64,000 bases of DNA from Pleurodeles waltl (lineage: Eukaryota > Chordata > Amphibia > Caudata > Salamandridae), in NCBI RefSeq assembly GCF_031143425.1, contig NC_090447.1, positions 137,225,106-137,289,105 on the forward strand. Direction: 5' to 3'. Of this stretch, positions 12,150-23,594 are shown one piece after another. Each line of letters opens with the position of its first letter. Positions within the stretch are counted from its first letter, which is position 1. Under the pieces are notes generated by a model. The model was not told the origin of the DNA. It saw only the letters and a program-made list of their open reading frames with translations, and did not search any database. The translations under genes and the position numbers were made by a program.

Positions 12150-12720
12150 GTACTTAACAAGTTTCAGCACCTTAGGCTCTCTGCAATTCAAACTTGAATA
12201 CCCAGTTCCAGTAAACACATTGTTTACTGAACAATATCAATCAATTTCGTATACTGATGGTTCAGCCCAACCAGCAATAGGCACTAAACATCAATATTCT
12301 GCTGCTTGTGCATTCGTGAGTGGACACATGAAGGATGGCAAGTTCCATCCACAACATACCTACACGCAGACCTTAGGGGATTGCACCGCACAACTAACAG
12401 AGCTCAAGTTTCTGGTAATGGCACTGGAACATACGAATCCTGAACAACTGATGCTTATTGTCTGTGATTGGTACTTTTGTGTCCAGTCCTTCAATGAATA
12501 TCTGCATTAGTGGCGCCAGAGTGGGTTCAGAGATTCAAAAGCAAACACCATTAAACACAGACTTCTGTGTGGGATAGTAGCGGATCTGAAGGAAACGCTA
12601 CCTAATGTCCATGTTGTACAAACACTAGGACATCAGCATGTTGGAATACACGTTGCAGGCAACACCTTGGCTGATGAAGCAGCCAAATCAGCAGTAGCTA
12701 TGGCTTCTGTTGCTACAGTA
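12150..12720 (+). pseudogene. pol: ERV1 RNase H domain
   Basis: Motifs in order are YTDGSAQP (first Asp), LTELKFLVMAL (Glu), LIVCDWYF (second Asp, in the place of CDS) and, in the next open piece from 12667, NTLADEAAKSA with the final Asp. Together they match a retroviral RNase H with its four acidic residues. A stop near 12508-12510 splits the domain. Retention of RNase H next to a truncated RT supports a simple internal deletion rather than a recombinant element. Confidence 0.7.
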
Positions 12721-12889
12721 ACTCATTATGGAACGAAATTGGATGATGAAACACTAGCTGCTGTGAAAGCTTCGGATGATGGCACGCCCTTACCAAAAGC
12801 ATATCCTGCTAAATATTCCTACCGCATATCATGCCTCAATACAGCGCTAGCAGATATACCAGGGGTGGGTAATCGTGTTGATTCCTAAG

Positions 12890-13920
12890 AAAGTCCAAAG
12901 ACCAGAATTGATCAAACAGCGCATGATGGAGTTGCTTCTCCCCACACTGGTGTGGTGGCTACAATATCACTGTTAGAAGCACATTACTGGTAGCCAGGTC
13001 TCTACAAACAGGTCAAACAGTACGTCCTTTGTTGTGACATCTGCCAGCAAATAAAAGAATCCACCAACAAACGTGCAATGCAGACACCCCTCCTTATATC
13101 CAACAAACCATTACAATGTGTGTACTTGGACCATTGTGGTCCCCTGACACCTGATAGTGCGTACAGATACATTTTGGTCGCTGCTGACTCATGCTGTAGA
13201 TTTCCATGGGTTGGCCACAACTCTCGGCTGACGCTCGAACTGTTATTATAGATTTTCAAGTTTTTATCGGCACATATGCTGTTGTGACTTCCTACTCGGA
13301 CCAGGGCTCTGCTTTTGCCTTAAGGGCTTACAGGGATGCCATGCCTTCATTAGGGGTCCAACTGTATTACTCCTCTCCATTTCATCCTGAGGGAAATAGT
13401 GTTGTGGAGTGACAAAACCAGGGTTTAAAACAATCCTTAACAGCCAAAGTATTAGGCACGAGTTGTAGGTGGCTTACACCTGTATGCAGTCCAGAGAACA
13501 CTTAACAATCTGCCCAGAAGGTCCCTGGGGGGCCTATTTCATATGAATGCCTGTTCGGAACACGGATGTATGTTCCAGACCTTGATGGTCCTGGCGTGGA
13601 GGTGACAGATACACCTTTTGACATAAATGAGCATGTCACTGTCTTGCAGGGCTTGCAACAGTTCTGTGATGACAACGTTCTGCCAGTGCTGCCTCCTTGG
13701 GAATAAGGGACGTATCAATAACACCTACTGGCTGGATTCCCAAAAGTTGGGGATCTGGTACGAGAAAAGATTGCTGTGAAAAAGGAGTTTGGTCCTTCTT
13801 ATCGTGCACCAGTTCCAGTCCTGGGAATACATGGTAGCAGAACTGTCATTTTACCACTGCTGCCTGGTTCTAAAGAAAATCGCTTTGTCTCCATTGACAA
13901 TGTCAAACTACACTATTTGT
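12890..13920 (+). pseudogene. pol: ERV1 integrase
   Basis: A zinc-binding part ends in CCDICQQ near 13030-13050. The catalytic core follows with YLDHCGPL (Asp), SYSDQGSAF (Asp) and HPEGNSVVE (Glu) between about 13120 and 13412, giving a complete DDE set. After a stop at 13410-13412 and a frame change, the C-terminal part includes GTRMYVPDLD and an SH3-like segment around 13780-13920. This C-terminal part aligns by eye with the - strand segment at 63260-63650 of ERV2. Several stops and frameshifts make it inactive. Confidence 0.7.
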
Positions 13921-14132
13921 CCGATCCTGCACAGCACACCTAGGGGACTGCTGGGTAGTACCCGAATCCCTCTCACTACAGACCAGGATGTTTCTCTACA
14001 GGTTTCAAGCAAGAATGCTGACCCGTCTCTGAGCTTGAAGAGAGTGGAAAATGAGCTTTCATTGGTTCCACTAACTTCTACTATTACAAATAACACCAAC
14101 AATATTGATCGATTTTATTCAAATTCACACAA

Positions 14133-14444
14133 ATGGATGGCATAGTCTACTATCAACCACCGAAGGAGTCTTCTGCAAATTCTCCTCTTCTAAACACGGC
14201 TCCAGTTGTTGCACTAACTGTTTCTGGATATTTTGCCGACATCAATGACACCTTTACTGACTCATCTACCTCTTCCCTAACAGAACCTTCAAGAGTGGTA
14301 AAGATGATAATGTGGCTCAAAATCAACTATTTCATACTTCCATGGAACTATCTATGGTTTTTATTAAGTGTACTTGCCTTCTTCCTTTGGATTGGGTTTG
14401 TCATTGTTTTTTTTCTAACTGATCCATGGTCATTACCTTCCTGA
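14133..14444 (+). pseudogene. env: ERV1 envelope, leader and N-terminal anchor
   Basis: The 103-residue frame begins MDGIVYYQPP and contains one strong hydrophobic segment (about residues 68-95, rich in Phe/Leu/Ile/Val) preceded by a Trp/Pro-rich patch. An N-terminal membrane anchor set well inside the leader, rather than a short cleaved signal at residue 1, is the arrangement known for foamy-virus envelope. The same arrangement occurs in ERV2 around 54900-55160 on the - strand. Confidence 0.55.
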
Positions 14445-16045
14445 ACGCTCTACAGTTGAACTGGTGGATGAGGTCCTAAAACCACATTTGTCTTCTCACA
14501 AAGTCTGCAGAGACTTGTCCATAGTGAACATTTCTGCTATACCAATTTCTGATGAGATTGTGTGAGATAAAGTATTATTTGATATATATATGGGCCACCG
14601 GAGGTCATTCAAATTGCATATGTATTCAAAGTTTCCATGAATTATGTGATTACACCCAGAGTAGTTTCTGATGATTTGGATGTGAAAACAGTTGATTCTA
14701 TGATGTCTGATTTGCAATATTATACCGTATTTGAAAATGAGGATGTTTATCAATCAAAAGAAAATTATGGAGATATGTTCTGTTATAATTACTAGGGACA
14801 TCATTTTATTCAAAGGGCAAGTACCCCAAAGACTGTCTTTAATTACACACAGTGGGAACACTGTCTGACTCCACCAGTGGGGAGTTCGAAAATGTATACT
14901 GAACTTTTTAAATATTTTTCTTGGCATAATGTTAAAAATGCTGAGTTGTATTATTTTAAATTGCCAGTAATGGAAAGTCAACATATTTGACGGACACAAA
15001 ATTAATTTATTCTGATTCCTTTGTTTCCCAGTTAGCTATTGAAGGCTATGATTACTGGTTGAGGTCGATAGACTTGAAAAGTGTGTGGGAACTAAAACTT
15101 GGCAAAAAAGGGGAAAAAAGCTTTATTGAAGAGCAGGCCTGGTATCTGTTCAAATTATATGCTTAAATGAAACTGTACAACAAACAAGTTGCTAAGGAAC
15201 TGAATGTGCCCAGTGTTCCTGCCCCTGTAAAATTTTATAAATGGCAAAAGTATATAAATGCATTTGAAGATCAGCTGGATGAATGGATCCATAATTTAAC
15301 ATTTAACACATCACTTTCACATCATGGTGTGTGGTTATTGTGGCCTGTAGACAACAATGGGTGGTTTTAGAACAAATAGGATGCACCCTCGCTATGTGTC
15401 ATTAGAACACTCAAGTAGAGTGACAACATACAGCGTAGGGAAACTATACCAGCAATGGTTGAAAAGTTCCTCACTAGATGCTGTTAAGGAACACCTCAGT
15501 CTCCTGTCTAATAAAACAGATTTACAGGACTTCTTGTTAGGCACCAGAAGACAACACAGAAAATGCTTCTTATATGCAGTATATAATGAGATTTTTAAGT
15601 TTCCCAACAAGAAGCGGCTGCCCGGTTAAGCCAAATTGATCAGGAAAATTTACAGAAGGCATTAGCCATTGTAGATAATGGGATTAACACCTTGTCCGAC
15701 TGGATATACACTTTAAATAACATTGTATTGTCTGCAATAGACATAGTACAGAGTGGCATGTCATTGTTATACCATGGACAGAGTCAGCTAAGGTCCATTA
15801 TGCAGTTAGGTTGGACATTACAAACACTGAAAGCGGGTCGCGTTCCCTGGCAACACGTTAGTGCAAGGGACATATTTTTAGCATTTAATTTAACTGACAC
15901 TCTTCTGCATCCCATTAGATTAGGTAAGGTTAGATTAGATTCTATTTGGCTGTTACTGGCAGTTGCAGTAAACAATCAGCCCCCTAAAGTCTCATCATGT
16001 CCATTTTCTACAAGTACAATCCACTGTGGTATCACAAGGTGAGTA
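14445..16045 (+). pseudogene. env: ERV1 envelope, surface and transmembrane remnants
   Basis: Three open pieces (15167-15370, 15357-15629 and the frame ending at 16042) carry the remainder. The last one contains a long heptad-like helix region (AIVDNGINTLSDWIYTLNN and onward) typical in character of a viral fusion subunit. It ends at a stop at 16043-16045. Frames change at least twice. The piece around 15409-15500 aligns with 47150-47270 of ERV2 on the opposite strand. Attribution as envelope rests on position after integrase, the anchor and the heptads. Confidence 0.55.
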
Positions 16046-16328
16046 AGCATTCCTAACCCTAGCTATTCCTTTGTCTGCATTGTAGATGCTGAGGGCAGCA
16101 TACCATGTGTACACCAGCTCTAAAATCTCTCATCACATCTCTCTTATTGACTTTACTGCTTTACCTAGCAACATCTATCCCTGCCAGAAACTATTCATTC
16201 ATGCACATCTCCCCTCATTTCACCCATGCACTTTGGGACATATACTCTGGATTATAATAAAATAATGTTGTGCACCTAGTTAAACTTGGTCTACTTCTTG
16301 TATGGCATTGGGAAATTAAGGAAATTAC
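16046..16328. other. Post-envelope sequence up to Harbinger H1
   Basis: No gene. This probably belongs to the 3' part of ERV1 or its flank. Harbinger H1 begins at 16332, with TAA at 16329-16331. Confidence 0.4.
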
Positions 16329-17114
16329 TAAGGCCCTCATTACAACCCTGGCGGTCAGTGATAAAGCGGCGGTAATACCACCAACAGGACGGCGGTAACC
16401 AGAATGGATTTATGACCACGGCGGAAACCGCTCAAACAGACAGCCCCTTTAACACACCGCCAACAGCCAGATGGAAGACAATGTACAGCCCACACTATTA
16501 CGACCAGCCTATCCGCCACCTTTTCCGGGGCGGTACCAACTACATCAAAAGCACTGCAGAGAAGTCAAAGGACTCACCTGTGGAGACTCAGGGAACAACT
16601 ACGACGCCATGGAGCCCGAGCTACACATATTTACGATGCCCATCTACCTTTTGCTGCATTATGAAATATTAACGCCGGCGAAGACGACCACGGTGAGTAC
16701 TGCTGCCTAGCACACAAGCTAGGTTGGAGGAAAAAGAGAGTGACACACACACTCAACACGCAACACCCCCACCCCCAACACCATACATACAACCAGATGC
16801 ACAAACATTACATATTCACCCCGTACCCCTCAGGAATAATGCAAGGACAAAATGATTGGAAGAAAGTGAGTGTAATACGATAAAATAACATGAATAAGTG
16901 CATCAAAATACAAACGTAGATACATATTTACAAATGTGGGAACACTGCCCAGTCCTTAATGTCCGTGGGGAACAGGGCCACAACACATAGGCCAAGGCCC
17001 CACCTCACTCCTGCAAAAACATGAAGAGAACACTGCGGGTGTATCAGGTCGAAAATACACAGGTACCTCAGTGGGACAGGGAATGGGGGCACCTCAGCTG
17101 GAAGATGGTACAAC

Positions 17115-17580
17115 ACCACTGGTCCCCGAGGGGACTACATGCCTATTACTCTGTCCTGGGGAGTGCAAGGCCACAGTCTATCAAGTGGGTGGTTTTCCCA
17201 CTGCTTGGTCCTGGGGAGTGCAAGGCCACAGTCTCTCTAGTGAATGGCTTCTACACTGGTTCTGGAGGGGGAATTGTGCCCAGTGTGCTTCATCCTGGGA
17301 AGGATGGGGTGAGTGGATGGCTTCTCCACTGGTTCTGGAGGTGGGATTGTGCCCAGTGTGCTTCATCCTGGGAAGGATGGGGTGAGTGGTTGGCTACTTC
17401 CACTGATTCTGGAGGGGGCATTGTGCCCAGTGTGCTTCATCCTGGGAAGGATGAGGTGAGTGGATGGCTTCTTCCACTGGTTCTGGAGGGGACATTGTGC
17501 CCTGTGATACAGATCTTGGGGAGTGCAAGGTCACAGTCTCTCACCTGGGTGTTAGACCCACAGGATTTGCAGAGGCCAGG
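17115..17580 (-). repeat. H1 subterminal tandem repeats (about 74 and 64 bp types)
   Basis: Copies containing 'TTGTGCCCAGTGTGCTTC' recur about every 74 bases at roughly 17272, 17346 and 17420. A second type containing 'GGGGAGTGCAAGG' occurs near 17157, 17211 and 17517. The same two repeat types, complemented, sit in the same subterminal position in H3 (44967-45400) and H4 (62520-62770). The long + frames over this interval are artefacts of the repeats. Confidence 0.8.
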
Positions 17581-18049
17581 ATGCACAGCAGCCCATGGAG
17601 GCAGGACTACACACTGTCCGCTGGAGGTGATGGCTACTCAGTGGTGGCAGTGGTGGGGCTGGTGTCAGTGCTGGCAGTGGTGGGGGGAGGCTCCAGCCCA
17701 TCCCCTACATCCTCGGACGGCTGCCCACTGGGGCTGTTGCTGCTGCCAGTGGTGCTGGTGTCGGTGCTTGTGTCGGTGTTGGTGGAGGTGCTGGTGGCGG
17801 TGCTGGCAGTGGTGGAAGGAGGCTCCAGCCCATCCCCTGCAGCCTCGGACTGCTGCCCACTGGGGCTGCTACTGCTGGCAGTGGTGCTGGTGTCCCTGCT
17901 GGCAGTGGTGGATGGAGGCTCCAGCCCATCCCCTGCAGCCTCGGACGGCTGCCCACTGGGGCAGCTACTGCTGGTAGTGGTGCTGGTGGCAGTGCTGGCA
18001 GTGGTGGGGGGAGGTTCCAGCCCTTCCCTACTCGGACGGCCGGTGGGGG

Positions 18050-18300
18050 CTCCGAAAGAGTCCCAGCACCAGGCCTCCTGTCCTTCCTGCCTGCTGGTGC
18101 AGGCTGCTTGCCCTTCCTGTCAGCAGCCGGGGATTGCCCCTTACCCTTCCTTCCTGCAGCTGGTGGTGCCTCCTTGTCCTTCATAGACGCTGCTGGTGGT
18201 GCCTCCTTGCCCTTCCCTCATGCAGATGGTGGTGCCTCCTTGCCCTTCCTTGTTGCAGCTGGTGGTGTCTCCTTGCCCTTCCTTGATGCACCTGGTGCAG
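18050..18300 (-). repeat. 33-bp coding minisatellite in the H1 gene B tail
   Basis: On the - strand the tail repeats an 11-residue unit of the type RKGKEAPPAA with variation. The unit is basic and Pro/Ala-rich. H3 and H4 have 10-11 residue repeats in the same position but with unrelated sequences. Confidence 0.75.
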
Positions 18301-20161
18301 GCACCCTTTCAAAGTTGCTGCCTGGTGCCCAGGATCCTCTCCCACCTTGTAGGAGGTTGGCCTGGCTTATAGTGGGTACTTTGTGGTACTTACACCGTGT
18401 GCCAGGTCCAGTTATCCCTTATTAGTAGATTAGAAGTGTTCTAGCAGCTTAGGCTTGTAGAGGTAGCTCTAGCAGCAAGGAGACATGTAAAGCTCCTACT
18501 ATACCACTTATATCATATAGCACTATATCACAAGAAAACACAATACTCAGAGTTACTAAAAATAAAGGTACTTTATTTTAGTGACAATATGCCAAAAGTA
18601 TCTCAGAGGATATACTCCCTTAGGAGGTAAGTAAAACACACAACATATAAACACAGACCAAAGTCAGGTAAGTAAACAGTTAGAAAAGTAGTGCAAATAC
18701 TGTATAACACAATAGAATGCAATAGGAGACAATAGACCTAGGGGCAACACAAACCCTATACTCCAAAAGTTGAATGCGAACCACGAATAGACCCCAGGCC
18801 TAGTGTAGTGTATAGAGGGGCACTAGAGTGTAAGAAAACACTAAGGGTGTCCAAGATACCCCACCCCACGACCCTGAAAAGTAGGAGTAAAGTTACCCTA
18901 CTACCCCAGAAAGACAGTAAAGTCGAGATAGGTGATTCTGCAAAGGCAACAACTGACTGCAAAGCACTGAAGATGGATTCCTGGACCTGAGAACCTGCAA
19001 AGGAAGGGGATCAAGTCCAAGAGTCACGCAAGTGTCCGGGGGGGGGCAGGAGCCCACTAAACCCTGGATGAAGGTGCAAAAGGGCTGCCTGTGAGTGGAA
19101 GAAGACAAAGATTCTTCAACAACGGAAGGTGCCAAGAACTTCTCCTTGGTCAGAAGATGTCCCACGGTGTGCTGGAGGATGCAAAGTTGTTTCCACGCAG
19201 AAAGACTGCAAACAAGCCTTGCGAGCTGCAAGAGTCGCGGTTGAAGGTTTTGGGTGCTGCCAGGGCCCAGGAAGGACCAGGAGGTCGCCCCTTGGAGGAG
19301 GAGAGAGAGGAAATTTGGGGCCTGTGTTGGCAGGGGGAAGATTCAGTAGACCCACTGGAGATTTCTTCTTGGCTTCCAGTGCAGGGTGAAGGCAGACAGC
19401 CCTCAGAGCATGCACCACCAGGAAACAGTCGTGAAAGCCGGCAGGATGAGGTGCTACAATGTTGCTGGTAGTCTTCTTGCTACTTTGTTGTGGTTTTACA
19501 GGCATCCTGGAGCAGTCAGCGGTTGATCCTTGGCAGATGTCAAAGAGGGAAGTGCAGAGGAACTCTGGTGAGCTCTTGCATTCGTTATCTGATGAGAAAC
19601 CCACAGGAGAGACCTTAAAGAGCCCTCAGAGGAGGATTGGCTACAGAGAAAGGTAAGCACCTATCAGGAGGGGTCTCTGATGTCATTTGCTGGCACTGGC
19701 CACTCAGAGGTCTCCATTGTGCCCTCACACCTCTTCATTCAAGATGGCAGAGGTCTGGGACACACTGGAGGAGCTCAGGACACCTCCCTCTGGGAGGTGC
19801 TTGTCAGGGGAGTGGTCACTCCCCTTTCCTTTGTCCAGTTTCACGTCAGAGCAGGGCTGGGGGGATCCTTGAACTGGTGTAGACTGGCTTAAGCAAGGAG
19901 AGCACCATATGTGCCTTTCAAAACATTTCCAGAGGCCAGGAGGGGCTACTCCTCTCAGGCCCTTAACACCTATTTCCAAAGGGAGAGGGTGTAACACCCT
20001 CTCTCAGAGGAAATCCTTTGTTCTGCCTTCCTGGGACTGGGCTGTCCAGGCCCCAGGGGGGCAGAAACCTGTCTGAGGGTTGGCAGCAGCAGTAGCTGCA
20101 GAGAAAACCCCAGAGAGTTAGTTTGGCAGTACCCGGGCTCTATGCTGGAGCCCCGGGGATG

Positions 20162-20212
20162 CATGGAATTGTCCACCCAATACCAGAATGGTATTGGATT
20201 GACAATTCCATG
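20162..20212. repeat. Perfect-arm hairpin in the TG...CA element
   Basis: CATGGAATTGTC (20162-20173) pairs with GACAATTCCATG (20201-20212), and CCAATACCA pairs with TGGTATTGG inside it. That is 21 paired positions with a 3x3 internal loop and a 3-base terminal loop. Confidence 0.85.
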
Positions 20213-20467
20213 ATCCTAGACATGTTACATGGCCATGTTCGGAGTTACCATTGTGACGCTACATATAGGTATTGACCTAAATGTAGTGCATGCGTGTAAT
20301 GGCATCCCCGCACTCACAAAGTCCGGGGAATTTGCCCTGAACAATGTGGGGGCACCTTGGCTAGTGCTAGGGTGCCCTCACACTAAGTAACTTTGCATCT
20401 AACCTAAACTAAGTGAAGTTTAGACATATAGGTGACTTATAAGTTACTTAAGTGCAGTGTAAAATGG

Positions 20468-20493
20468 CTGTGAAATAACGTGGACGTTATTTC
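20468..20493. repeat. Second short palindrome in the TG...CA element
   Basis: GTGAAATAACGT and ACGTTATTTCAC are separated by two bases, a 12-bp perfect inverted repeat. Together with 20162-20212 it suggests a structured RNA or a transcription-factor site in the LTR-like unit. Confidence 0.8.
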
Positions 20494-23150
20494 ACTCAGG
20501 CTGCAGTGGCAGTCCAGTGTAAGAATTGTCTGAGCTCCCTATGGGTGGCAAAAGAAATGCTGCAGCCCATAGGGATCTCCTGGAACCCCAATACCCTGGG
20601 TACCTAGGTACCATAACTAGGGAAATATATGGTTGTTCCAGTGTGTCAATCAGAATTGGTAAAATTAGTCACTAGCCTGAAGTGACAATTTTAAAAGCAG
20701 AGCGAGCATAAACACTGAGCTTCTGGTTAGCAGAGCCTCAGTGATACAGTTAGGCACCACACAGGGAACACATACAGGGCACACTTTATGAGCACTGGGG
20801 TCCTGGCTAGCAGGATCCCAGTGACACAGGCAAAAAGAAACATACATTCAAGTAAAAATGGGGGTAACGTGTCAGGTAAGATGGTACTTTCCTACACACC
20901 TGCAGTAGCTGTCGACAACACTATGGCTGTGTGCTGGGTGGCTGAGGTGCTCGCCTGGGTTCTGACCACCCTAGCCCAACGTGAAAGACGGGGGAGTGGT
21001 ATGGAAGAGGTCAACAGTGGAGAGGAAAAGCTTCTTAGGGACAATGGGGCAGGAAAAGGGTGAAGGTTTGGGAGTGGAGGAAGAGGAAGTAGTTGTAAGA
21101 GGTGGCTGTCTGCTGTGTTTGGGTGCAGGTGCATAGGCTGGATGCTGAAGTGGATGGCTGTTGGGTGTCTGAGTGCTTGGGTTAGTGTACTTTGGGAGGA
21201 GGAGGCACAGACACAGTGGGAGAGGACACAGGGGACATGTGCATGGATGTGGGGGTGGTCACTGCCAGTGAGGGGCATGTAGTGATATGCATGATGGTGG
21301 TAGTGGATGAGGATGTAGTGCATGCAGGTGTGAGAGTAGACGCTACTGGTAGGGAGGTGGACGATGAGGCGGAGTGGGACACAGTGGAGGCAGTGGATGG
21401 TGTTATGTCTGCATCTGGATGGTGTTTGTGTGAGTGCCTATGGGATGATGGGTGGTACTTAGTTTGCCTGAACCACTCCTGTGTGTTGTCTTGTGTGCAT
21501 GCTGGTCTGCCTGTGTGCTTGGGATAGGTTGGGGTTGAGGGGAACTGGATTGGGTAGAGGAAGTTGGAGGGGGGAGACTAGAAATAGGGACAATGGCTGC
21601 CATCAGGGAGGAGGCCAAAGCCTGGATTGATCTCTGTTGGGCCGCCGATGCCAGAGTGAATGCCCTCCAGGAATGCCATTGTTTGTTGCAAATGGGATGC
21701 CAGCCCCTGGATGGCATTCACAATGGTTGACTGCCTAGCATAGATGGATCACAGGAGGTCAATAGCCTCCTCACTCAAGGCAGCAAGGCTAACTGGGGCA
21801 GGGCCTGAGGTGCCTGGGGTGAATGAGATGCCCACCCTCCTGGGTGAGCGGGCACAGGAAACACGCTGAGGGGCTGCTGGGAGGGCGGTGCTGGTACGGG
21901 GGTGGCGGCTGTACCTGTAGTTGGGGTGGGCACAGAGGTGTCCGACACCACCAGGGTGCTTCCATCGGAGGCGGTACCACTGTCAGAACTGTCCCCTCCA
22001 GTCTCTGCCGTAGTGCTCCCCTCACCCTCACCCTGCGTCCCGTTAGTGGATTTGGCCCCCTGGGCACTGTGGGATGCAGCTCTCCCCGTCGCAGGTGCGT
22101 CTGCTCCTCCGCCAGATGATGCTAATGCACGTAAGGATACAGTGACAAAAAAAAAGGAGGGAGAGACAAAGGATACCCTTGGTCAATGGCAGCAACAACA
22201 CCACCGTTGGCATACACGACACACACACATACACACACACACAGGGAACAGCCCTACACACTAGGCAATGCACTAACAGTCACAATGCTAGTCACCAGCC
22301 CATGGACAGGGATAACTAACGCCAATTGCAGCATACCTGAGACCCACAGACCCCTACCCAGTAGTGGATGCCCACTAGCTTGGTTGGAGGAGGATTACAT
22401 CAGACCCTGCCCAACATGGGCCCTACCCTGCAATGTCCGGCCTGGCCTAGGGGCACCCACAGGCCCACATCCCCCACCCGGATGCCACACCACCAAGTGC
22501 AAGTAGTATATTGGGGCACTGTACTCACCCCCATGTGGCTGCTGTGATGCCCCCAAGTGCCCATCCAGCTCCTGATAGGCCACTGCCAGTATGCAGGCCA
22601 TTAGGGGGGTCAGGGTTTGACCAGTACTCGTTCCTCATTGGGAGGCCATCCCCAGCTGGGCATCCACCGTATTCCATGCCCAGCATCTCAGGTCCTCCCA
22701 CCGTTTGCGACAGTGGGTGCTTTGCCTGCCGTAGACCCCAGGGTTCGCAGGTCCTTGGCGATGGCACACCATATACCCTTTTTTTGATGGGCGTTGACCT
22801 GCACAGAAATACACATAGGAAAAGGTATCAGTCAGACTGTCCTGCATGTTACACTCATGGCCCACCATAGCCCTCACATCCCCTTATGCACAGACATTGC
22901 CCACCATACATGTAGCATGTTGCCCAGGGCCCTTCCACCAACCCCCCTACACGAGGCCCTCACACACAGCACTCCATGCATTCATGCCCCATCCATCGTG
23001 CTCACAGAGTACTCACCTGTTGGTATGGAGGCCCATACAGCATTCGATACTGGGGTAGGACCCCATCCACCAGTCTCTCCAAATCGGTAGCGGTGAAGGC
23101 AGAGGCCCTTTCCCCAGTGACACGAGCTATGGTCGGTTCCAGACACAGGT

Positions 23151-23590
23151 CACAGCAGCACTTGCAGTGTAGGTCCTCTCCTGTTGAAGGTCAGGTAGCA
23201 AGTGAGTGAACAGATAGAAAATGGCAGTCACGTCTGCGGCGGTGCGTACCGTCACCACCGGCGTACATCACCATTGGCCACTGTAACTAATAGAGCCCAA
23301 TGGTGTCCAATGAGGAGTTGCACAGCGGTTCTCGACCTCCTTCCACAATGGCACACAACGTCAGCGGAATTACCTCATTTCCATATGTTCCTCCATACAG
23401 GACAGATGGAAGCCATTTCAGGGGGGGGCAGGCCATGACACCTAAATGCGTCACAGTACACATAGGCACCATTTTGGCCTATCCAACAATATACTATTAC
23501 AGTCACAATATGCAATGCAGTGTAGTATTTGGAAATATGGCATACTGACCATCTGCTCACCGTTAGCCCTCTAGATTGCAACTGCTACAG
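23151..23590. promoter_or_regulatory. H1 divergent promoter between gene B and transposase
   Basis: About 440 bases separate the gene B first exon (-) from the transposase (+). At 23236-23266 lies a GC-rich palindromic block, GGCGGTG-CGTACCGT-CACCACCGGCG, present in the same place in H2, H3 and H4. Promoter function is inferred from divergent gene order. Confidence 0.5.
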
Positions 23591-23594
23591 ATGA

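Larger units (their letters stand above)
9995..16328 (+). mobile_element. ERV1: decayed foamy-like endogenous retrovirus, + strand
   Basis: In order, the segment contains a Gag-like fragment, a protease, the N-terminal part of reverse transcriptase, RNase H, a zinc-binding plus DDE integrase, and an envelope gene. All frames are interrupted by stops and shifts. The RT segment has the block VLDYRHLN followed by a QNxHS motif, which I associate with foamy-virus RT. The envelope has an N-terminal hydrophobic leader anchor. A 3' LTR is not identified; the + end is cut by Harbinger H1 at 16332. A second relative (ERV2) lies on the other strand at 46268-64000. Class assignment is inference from motifs. 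Confidence 0.7.
18348..20896. mobile_element. 2.55-kb TG...CA element inside H1 (solo-LTR-like)
   Basis: The insert starts TGTAGGAGG and ends TTTCCTACA. It is flanked by a perfect 5-bp duplication CACCT (18343-18347 and 20897-20901). TG...CA ends with a 5-bp duplication are the mark of LTR integration, so a very long solo LTR or an internally deleted LTR element is my first reading. An AATAAA on the + strand near 18563 fits an LTR. No gag or pol is seen. The alternative is a cut-and-paste element, since the ends TGTAGGA/TCCTACA form a 7-bp inverted repeat. It splits exon 3 of the host element's gene B. The text resembles a family I recall as abundant in newts. Confidence 0.75.
17640..23150 (-). 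pseudogene. H1 gene B: MYPOP-like Myb/SANT protein, broken
   Basis: Exon 1 (about 23027-23147) encodes the start of a Myb/SANT domain (LERLVDGVLPQY). Exon 2 (22529-22798) carries the rest (RQSTHCRKRWEDLRCW). Exon 3 runs from 22121 leftward with the conserved SPRRVGISFTPGTS block, then a Pro/Thr/Ser-rich tail. Splice sites agree with the other copies (donor at 23026, acceptor before 22798, donor at 22528, acceptor before 22121). Both Met codons seen in the other copies are changed here (to CTG and ATA near 23110-23135). Stops interrupt exon 3, and the exon is split by the 2.5-kb insertion at 18348-20896. The Myb_DNA-bind_5 type domain and similarity to vertebrate MYPOP-like proteins are from family knowledge. 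Confidence 0.75.

Noticed and set aside
17021..18186. Trp/Cys-rich and Val/Leu-rich + frames of 240-318 codons in H1
   Set aside because: They run antisense through gene B and its subterminal repeats. No domain, and they differ completely from the same area in H3 and H4.
20892..21382. Thr/Ser-rich - frames as a separate small gene
   Set aside because: They are the Pro/Thr tail of H1 gene B exon 3, not an independent gene.
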